This document shows positions 6,097 to 10,985 of a stretch of 10,985 bases of DNA, piece after piece; position 1 is the stretch's first letter; every line of letters begins with the position of its first letter. Location: assembly GCA_964464635.1 (NCBI GenBank), contig CAYXGT010000088.1, positions 1 to 10,985 of the forward strand, in the 5' to 3' direction. The translations under genes and the position numbers were made by a program. The notes below the pieces were generated by a model that worked only from the letters and a program-made list of their open reading frames with translations, had not been told where the DNA came from and ran no database searches. The stretch comes from CAYLMG01 sp964464635 (lineage in GTDB: Bacteria > Planctomycetota > Phycisphaerae > Sedimentisphaerales > Anaerobacaceae).

Positions 6097-7703
6097 TGAT
6101 GAGAACTCCTCCTGAAATAACAAAATTTCTTCCGGAAAAAACCGGGCTTATTGGTCTGGATATTGGAAGCTTCTCCATAAAGCTGGTTGAACTTATCTAT
6201 CAGCAAGGCAGGTTAGTTCCTTTGAAGCTTAGGTTGCGGGAAATAGACTCTCACAAAGACAGTCATGATGACCAATTAGATGCGATAAAGAGTTTGTTCC
6301 GGGACGTCAATACACAAAATGCAAAAATCAATGTGGTCATTAACTGCTTCCAGAGCTGCACGAAAATATCCGTCATCCCCTTTATGCCCAAATCCGAAAT
6401 CCTGCAGGCTCTTAAATGGGAAATAAAAAAATTAATTACTTTCCCGATAGAGCAGGCAGTTATAGATTACGAAATTCTTCAGGAAATCACCGAAGGCGAC
6501 GTAAAAAAACTTAAAGTTGCCGTGGCCTGCTGCCCTAAGGAAACTGTCGATAAATACCTTAATTTACTAAGCCAAACAGGCGTCGAACCCTATTTATTTA
6601 CCCTGCACGGCTTTGCCTTAAAAAATGTCATCGCTAATCTTTACTCAGAAGAAAAAGGGGCAGTTGCGCTGCTGGATATTGGCTATAATTTCAGTGAGCT
6701 TTTTATTTTTCAGGATAGAGTACCTGTATTTAACCGGAAACTACCTGTGGCCGGCCACGATGTCACGCTGAATATGACACAAAAGATTGTTTCTGCTCAC
6801 GGAAAAACAGAGCTGACATTAGAAGAGGCGGAAAGCATTAAGAAAAAATACGGCATAGTCGATTCCGACGATTCTGAGATATTAGAGGGCAAAATTACCG
6901 GTGCGCAGCTTATTGCTTTTATACTGCCGAATTTAGAAAAACTTACAACAGAAATTGAACGTTCTTTTGCTTTCTATCGTGAAAAGGAGGGTGGTGCAGG
7001 AGTCGATACTTTACTCCTATTGGGAGGAGGTAGCAACCTTAAGAATCTGGCCAAAAACTTAAATGAAAGCCTGGGTATTCCTGTCCGGCTGGGTAATCCG
7101 GATATAGATTTTTCACCAAGTGAACCTTCCATACTTGACGATGAGCCGGAGGCAATGAGCAGGTTTGCTTCAGCTTTAGGCGCGGCTTTGTCTTCACCAC
7201 GCGGCATCAACCTACTGCCTGTAGAGATAAAACAGCGAACCAGGCTGCTAATTAAGCGGTCTTCAATTAAGGCCCTGGTTACTGCGGTGATTGTAAGCCT
7301 GATGATATTATATACAGGAATGAGATTGAGCCTGGGCATTTATAATAAACGTATCGCCGCAGCAGAGTTAGAGCTTAACGCCTTATCACCGCAGATGGCA
7401 CAGGTTCCGAACCAGGTCTTTCTGCAGGAAATCTTGAACCAGCGCGTTTACTGGAGCGATGCCCTGAAAGAAATATCCAACCTTATTTCTGAGCAAATTT
7501 GTCTGATTGAAATAAGCACTGAGAAAAACATACTCACATTAAGAGGTCAAATAAAGTCACCCGCTCCTGATAGAGAGAAAATTCTTACTAATTTTATGCG
7601 CTCATTGGAAAAAGGAATATTTAAGAAAGTAAATCTGATATCAACAAAAGACTCAACCCGGGAGAAACTCAATACCTTTGAGTTAAGGTTAAGTATTGAA
7701 TGA
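6093..7703 (+). CDS. pilM: PilM-PilN fusion protein (GspL-like assembly platform protein)
   Basis: Residues 17 to about 365 form a PilM-type actin-like ATPase fold, with phosphate-1 GLDIGSFSIKLVEL (21-34), phosphate-2 LLDIGYNFSELFIF (193-206) and the adenosine motif LLLLGGGSNLKNL (307-319). From residue 371 it becomes PilN: INLLP (372-376), a basic stretch, a single membrane helix (about 393-411), a short helical region and a periplasmic ferredoxin-like domain (about 440-536). In T4P these are usually two proteins, with the PilN INLLP peptide bound in a PilM groove. Here they are one 536-residue chain, the same overall architecture as T2SS GspL. Three tandem ATGs (6093, 6096, 6099) follow a GGAG at 6087-6090; 6096 or 6099 gives better spacing than 6093. 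The 3' end overlaps the next gene by ATGA. The fusion frame is uninterrupted, so it is not an assembly artefact visible here. Confidence 0.9.
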   Translation: MMMRTPPEITKFLPEKTGLIGLDIGSFSIKLVELIYQQGRLVPLKLRLREIDSHKDSHDDQLDAIKSLFRDVNTQNAKINVVINCFQSCTKISVIPFMPKSEILQALKWEIKKLITFPIEQAVIDYEILQEITEGDVKKLKVAVACCPKETVDKYLNLLSQTGVEPYLFTLHGFALKNVIANLYSEEKGAVALLDIGYNFSELFIFQDRVPVFNRKLPVAGHDVTLNMTQKIVSAHGKTELTLEEAESIKKKYGIVDSDDSEILEGKITGAQLIAFILPNLEKLTTEIERSFAFYREKEGGAGVDTLLLLGGGSNLKNLAKNLNESLGIPVRLGNPDIDFSPSEPSILDDEPEAMSRFASALGAALSSPRGINLLPVEIKQRTRLLIKRSSIKALVTAVIVSLMILYTGMRLSLGIYNKRIAAAELELNALSPQMAQVPNQVFLQEILNQRVYWSDALKEISNLISEQICLIEISTEKNILTLRGQIKSPAPDREKILTNFMRSLEKGIFKKVNLISTKDSTREKLNTFELRLSIE

Positions 7704-8263
7704 AAACTGAAGCAAAAAATACGGATAGAACGTTTAGATTGAAAGCAATCCTAGAATCCTATAGGAAACCGCACATTCTATACGCCTGCTGTGTGCTTTT
7801 GGGCCTGATTATTCTAATCTTTGCGTACTGGCCGTTGATAACCAGGTTACACAAGGCTGCAAACAGTCTGGGGCAGCTGCAATCTGAACTGCTGAGCCAG
7901 CGTGCTGCCATCGCTGCAGTAAGGGATTTAAGCGCAAAATGCGAGATAATAGAGCAAAATGAGGTTCCTACGGCAATCGTTGAGCTAACCGAAAAAGGAA
8001 GGGGCCTTGGGCTTAATTTCAGTTCTATCTCGCCGAGGGATTTACAACAAACAGCTCAACCACGCATCGGTAAGCTGCCCATCAGTTTTACAATAGAATC
8101 GGAATACAAAAACCTGGGACAATTGTTAATATACATTGAAGAGTTTTTTCACAGTATCGCAGAGATAGACAGCATATCAATACACCCAGGCAAAGACAGT
8201 TTACCCAGGTTAAATGTTGAACTTGTGCTTAATCTGTATGTGGAAACAGAAGATGAAACGTAA
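7700..8263 (+). CDS. PilO/GspM-like inner-membrane assembly protein
   Basis: The 187-residue bitopic protein has a basic cytoplasmic N-terminus, one membrane helix (about 27-47), a helical, probably coiled-coil segment (about 50-85) and a C-terminal domain (about 90-182) with the alpha/beta ferredoxin-like pattern of PilO. The segment TEKGRGLGLNFSSISP followed by ISFTIESEYKNLGQLLIYIEEF is typical: the last part matches the PilO region that precedes the final strands. PilO pairs with PilN, here the C-terminal half of the preceding fusion, and GspM with GspL. The ATGA overlap with the fusion gene fits stoichiometric co-translation. Sequence alone does not separate PilO from GspM. Confidence 0.8.
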   Translation: MKTEAKNTDRTFRLKAILESYRKPHILYACCVLLGLIILIFAYWPLITRLHKAANSLGQLQSELLSQRAAIAAVRDLSAKCEIIEQNEVPTAIVELTEKGRGLGLNFSSISPRDLQQTAQPRIGKLPISFTIESEYKNLGQLLIYIEEFFHSIAEIDSISIHPGKDSLPRLNVELVLNLYVETEDET

Positions 8264-8648
8264 TAGCAAATTGACAATTCTGATTTTCCTTATAATTGTG
8301 GTTGTATTCATTTGGATACCAAAAGGAAAGAAGCCTGCGGCCGTTTCGGCAAACACATCTGAACAGACAATGCCCCTGATAACGATAGAGGCAAAAAAGA
8401 GAACTGAATTTGCCGATTGGAGCAGGAATCCTTTCGTCTGGCCCCAGCAGGAAGAAGAGACAGGCGAGATTTCAAACTTAAAGGTCTTCGCTATTATTTG
8501 CGAAAACGATAAATCCGAGGCAATGGTCAACGAATCGGTCGTATGTGTTGGCGACAAAATTGCCGGCAAGACTGTTAAACAGATTGAGCCAGACAGAGTA
8601 ATTCTAACCGATGGAACAAAGGATTATATACTGAAATTTCAGGACTGA
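8253..8648 (+). CDS. PilP/GspC-like inner-membrane protein (secretin linker)
   Basis: From the ATG at 8253 the protein has 131 residues: a short basic start, one membrane helix (about 7-22), a linker with RNPFVWP (58-64), and a C-terminal HR/PilP domain (about 75-130) containing VGDKIAGKTVKQIEPDRVILT. In GspC and PilP this domain binds the periplasmic N0 region of the secretin and joins the inner and outer membrane parts. I chose 8253 over two in-frame upstream starts (8214, 8238) because it gives a normal MKRNSK-helix N-terminus; the upstream ones add cysteine- and tryptophan-containing residues encoded inside the previous gene. The overlap with the upstream gene is 11 bases. No PDZ domain is present. 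Two cysteines (Cys83, Cys98) lie in the HR domain. Confidence 0.8.
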   Translation: MKRNSKLTILIFLIIVVVFIWIPKGKKPAAVSANTSEQTMPLITIEAKKRTEFADWSRNPFVWPQQEEETGEISNLKVFAIICENDKSEAMVNESVVCVGDKIAGKTVKQIEPDRVILTDGTKDYILKFQD

Positions 8649-8727
8649 TAATGTTGTAAACAATAACCTTACTTTTGGAAAAACCTCTGATATTAAGGTC
8701 CAAAACGTAAATAAAAGGTAGCAATCG

Positions 8728-10332
8728 ATGAATGATACACAGACAAGTATATGTGAAGAGCAACCACAGGTAGAACAGAATGACCTAATAAAAGTCCTGC
8801 TGGTAGATGACGACGAGGGCGACCGTCGTTTAGCCCAGCAGATTTTGGTCAAAACCTCACAGCAGGCCAGATTCACTGTCGAATCAGTTGGTCGCCTCTC
8901 GACGGCCATAGAGTACCTGAGTAACGATAAATATGACATCGTACTGCTTGATCTGGGACTGCCTGACAGTGAGGGACTGGAGACTTTTACTACCTTACAT
9001 ACTAAAATGCCGCTGATACCAATCATTGTGCTGAGTGGAATGACCGATGAAACACTGGCAATAAAAGCGGTACAAAGCGGCGCTCAGGACTATCTCATCA
9101 AGGGACATTCGGATGGAAACACACTGGCACGTGCTATTTGCTATGCTATTGAGCGCAAGAAGCTCGGCGAAAAGATAATGAACGCGGCTCAGGAGTGGAG
9201 GACAACATTTGACTCCATATCAGATATGGTTTCGATCCACGATACTGACTTCAAACTCGTCAGGGTCAACAAAGCATTTGCCAAAGCCTTCAACACAGAA
9301 CCAAAAAAAATTATCGGCAAAACCTGTTATGAAATATTCCATAACACAAAAGAGCCCCACCCCGATTGTCCTCATATGTGGACTCTCAAGACGCATAAAC
9401 CATCCGTTCTCGAATTTTATGAACCACACCTGAAAATACATCTCGGCGTATCTATATCGCCGATATTCGACGAGAAAGGCAACATTACCGGTTCCGTTCA
9501 TATAGCCAAAAACATCACCGAACGCAGATTGGCAGAAGAAAGCCTGAGAAAGGCAAATGAAAAACTGAAAGAATATAACCAGCTAAAGGACGAATTCGTA
9601 TCCATTGCCTCGCACGAGCTGCGTACGCCGCTTTCAATAATTCAGGGCGCAATAAGACTCATTCTGGACGGAATATCAGGCGACATAAACCCGAAGCAAA
9701 AAGAAGTTTTAACTATGGCAAGAGAAAACGTTGAGAGACTCGGCAGGATTGTTAATTCGCTGCTGACCGTCTCAAAGATTGAATCCGGCAAGCTGGATTT
9801 ACAAAAAACGGTTGTAAACATTTGTGAACTCATTAAAAACACCGTCTCTGAACACAAAGGTCTTGCCCAGGAAAAAAACATCAATCTTGATTGCGAGGTC
9901 CCCGAACAGGGCATTGATGCTTGTGTTGACTCTGACAGAATTAAACAGATTCTAATAAATCTTATTTCCAACAGCCTAAAATTTACTCCTGAGCAAGGCT
10001 TTGTTCGGGTGACGTGTAATCAGGAAAACGAAGAGATTATCATTTCTGTTCAGGACTCAGGCGTTGGAATTGCGAAGGAAGATATCCCTAAGCTATTTGA
10101 TAAGTTTACCCAATTCGGCAGAAAGGATGGCCCGGGAGAAAAGGGAACAGGTTTAGGCCTTACGATTGCAAAACAATTAACCGAGTTGCATGGCGGTAAC
10201 ATTCAGGTCGAGAGTGAAATAAACAAAGGCTCAACCTTCATCGTCTCTTTGCCGCTAAAAGCAGAAGCCACAAAAGAGACTTTGTCATCAGAAACGGACG
10301 AACTTATCGAAAGCACTCTCGCTAACAATTAG
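8728..10332 (+). CDS. cytoplasmic hybrid sensor: receiver-PAS-histidine kinase
   Basis: The 534-residue signalling protein has no membrane helix. The order is an N-terminal receiver (about 21-140; acidic residues 27-29, phosphoacceptor Asp75, Ser103, Lys125), a PAS domain (about 155-265), HisKA with His296 in SIASHELRTP, and an HATPase domain with the N box around Asn415, G1 DSGVGI (443-448), F box FDKF (457-460) and G2 GTGLGL (473-478). All catalytic motifs look intact. The PAS domain has a Cys/His-rich segment (Cys200, His205, His211, Cys214, His216) that may sense redox or bind a metal or cofactor. An AAGG about 9 bases before the ATG supports the start. The gene lies 79 bases after the PilP-like gene and could be the end of the operon. 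The likely partner is the receiver protein at 844-1254; this is inference. Confidence 0.93.
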   Translation: MNDTQTSICEEQPQVEQNDLIKVLLVDDDEGDRRLAQQILVKTSQQARFTVESVGRLSTAIEYLSNDKYDIVLLDLGLPDSEGLETFTTLHTKMPLIPIIVLSGMTDETLAIKAVQSGAQDYLIKGHSDGNTLARAICYAIERKKLGEKIMNAAQEWRTTFDSISDMVSIHDTDFKLVRVNKAFAKAFNTEPKKIIGKTCYEIFHNTKEPHPDCPHMWTLKTHKPSVLEFYEPHLKIHLGVSISPIFDEKGNITGSVHIAKNITERRLAEESLRKANEKLKEYNQLKDEFVSIASHELRTPLSIIQGAIRLILDGISGDINPKQKEVLTMARENVERLGRIVNSLLTVSKIESGKLDLQKTVVNICELIKNTVSEHKGLAQEKNINLDCEVPEQGIDACVDSDRIKQILINLISNSLKFTPEQGFVRVTCNQENEEIIISVQDSGVGIAKEDIPKLFDKFTQFGRKDGPGEKGTGLGLTIAKQLTELHGGNIQVESEINKGSTFIVSLPLKAEATKETLSSETDELIESTLANN

Positions 10333-10405
10333 ACTCATACAAAACACGCAGTAAACGCGGGAAAAAGAAAACAGAGTAAGAACCTGCGTCAGGAATACTA
10401 CCAAT

Positions 10406-10421
10406 GCCGGCTACTGCCGGT
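10406..10421. other. small GC hairpin over the secretin stop codon
   Basis: CCGGC (10407-10411) pairs with GCCGG (10416-10420) around a TACT loop, with a possible G-T pair beyond. It covers the secretin stop codon in the convergent gap. Neither strand shows a T-run after it, so it is not a standard intrinsic terminator, though it could help transcripts end here. Confidence 0.35.
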
Positions 10422-10985
10422 CATCTGAAAGCGGCTCATCAGAATTATCAAGAGCACCTTTTATATTCGGGTCCTGAACACTTTTCTGCATGCCACGCAT
10501 ATGCTCATCAAAAACACCGGGGCCTACCGCGTTCGGAACCAGTTTGCTTTCCGACTGTACCGATTCAGACATCTGCTGTAATTCTTCGGGTCTGGTTACA
10601 ACGTACGGAGTGAGGAATATCAATAGTTCGGTTTTTTCTTTTTCCTTTTCAGTATTCCGGAACGCAGCTCCTATAATAGGGATATCTCCGAGCAACGGTA
10701 CCTTCTCCACGCTTTCAGTTAACTGGTCTTTAACCAGCCCGCCTATTACAATCGTCTGGCCGTCATGTACAGATACACGGCTGACCGAGGAGCGCTTGGC
10801 AAATACAGATGCGTTAACTGTTTCCGATATTGGTACGGTCTTGGCGGTGGTCGCAGATATTTCCGGGCTTACGTCCATAATTACCAAACCATCCGGATTT
10901 ATATGCGGAGTAACTTCAAGGATAATTCCGATATCCTCATACTCGATTGTGTTTATTGTCTGGCCGGTATCCGTTAATCGAGTGT
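10411..10985 (-). CDS. gspD: secretin GspD (PilQ-like), C-terminal part, truncated by the window
   Basis: About 191 codons of the 3' end are visible; the frame is open to the window edge (first full codon at 10983) and the N-terminal N0-N3 domains lie outside. The visible part begins RLTDTGQTINTIEYEDIG and continues with ILEVTPHINPDG, DGQTIVIGGLV, VPLLGDIPIIGAAFR and TELLIFLTPYVV, all standard secretin barrel and gate motifs. The tail after the barrel, about 60 residues ending EPLSDDRQ, is polar and could hold a pilotin-binding segment. The secretin forms the outer-membrane pore that the rest of the operon serves. It is transcribed towards the kinase gene, with a 78-base convergent gap, so it is controlled separately from the other machine genes. 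GspD versus PilQ cannot be decided from this part. Confidence 0.93.
   Translation of the reverse strand, partial: TRLTDTGQTINTIEYEDIGIILEVTPHINPDGLVIMDVSPEISATTAKTVPISETVNASVFAKRSSVSRVSVHDGQTIVIGGLVKDQLTESVEKVPLLGDIPIIGAAFRNTEKEKEKTELLIFLTPYVVTRPEELQQMSESVQSESKLVPNAVGPGVFDEHMRGMQKSVQDPNIKGALDNSDEPLSDDRQ

Noticed and set aside
6974..7339. Minus-strand open frame of 121 codons inside the PilM-PilN fusion
   Set aside because: It lies antisense to conserved PilM and PilN motifs and has no recognisable domain or ribosome-binding site.
8214..8252. Upstream starts for the PilP/GspC-like protein
   Set aside because: They add a non-typical N-terminus encoded within the conserved end of the PilO-like gene; the ATG at 8253 gives a standard basic start and membrane helix.
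10346..10389. Possible terminator after the kinase gene (ACGCAG pairing with CTGCGT)
   Set aside because: The loop is 32 bases and no T-run follows the second arm on either strand.

Overview
The window holds one long plus-strand gene cluster for a type II secretion (T2SS) or type IV pilus (T4P)-like envelope machine. It starts beside a small IS200-type transposon and ends in a convergent, incomplete secretin gene. The secretin, the periplasmic assembly proteins and a full pseudopilin set point to a diderm (Gram-negative) bacterium. Base composition looks moderate, roughly 40-45% G+C by eye. The protein style, a PilM-PilN fusion and a separately placed secretin recall uncultured lineages such as Omnitrophota or Planctomycetota, but this placement is a low-confidence impression.

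Layout: (1) 11-520, an intact IS200-like single-gene element on the minus strand, with a subterminal hairpin on each side of tnpA. (2) 521-825, a non-coding stretch with a G8 tract, small palindromes and a TTGACA box. (3) 844-1254, a stand-alone CheY-like receiver protein. (4) 1263-8648, ten closely packed genes in the order E-F-G-I-J-K-L-M-C: ATPase (gspE), platform protein (gspF), major pseudopilin (gspG), three minor pseudopilins, a fused PilM-PilN (GspL-like) protein, a PilO/GspM-like protein and a PilP/GspC-like protein (nine machine genes preceded by the receiver gene). Several junctions are 4-base ATGA overlaps. (5) 8728-10332, a soluble REC-PAS-histidine kinase. (6) 10411-10985, the C-terminal part of a secretin on the minus strand, running off the window.

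How it works together, by inference from the families: the hexameric ATPase drives the inner-membrane platform to build a short pseudopilus of GspG capped by minor pseudopilins. The PilMN fusion, PilO and PilP proteins form the inner-membrane frame linked to the secretin pore. The receiver and the receiver-kinase sit at the two ends of the machine genes and are probably its regulators. No prepilin peptidase, GspH, PilT or pilotin gene is visible, so these must be encoded elsewhere or be absent.

The most notable points are the duplicated ribosome-binding-site and start region of gspG, the PilM-PilN fusion that keeps the PilM-binding INLLP motif at its junction, the very short zinc knuckle of the ATPase, and the two-component genes bracketing the operon. 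I found no CRISPR array, tRNA or rRNA, and no convincing evidence of a wholly new system.
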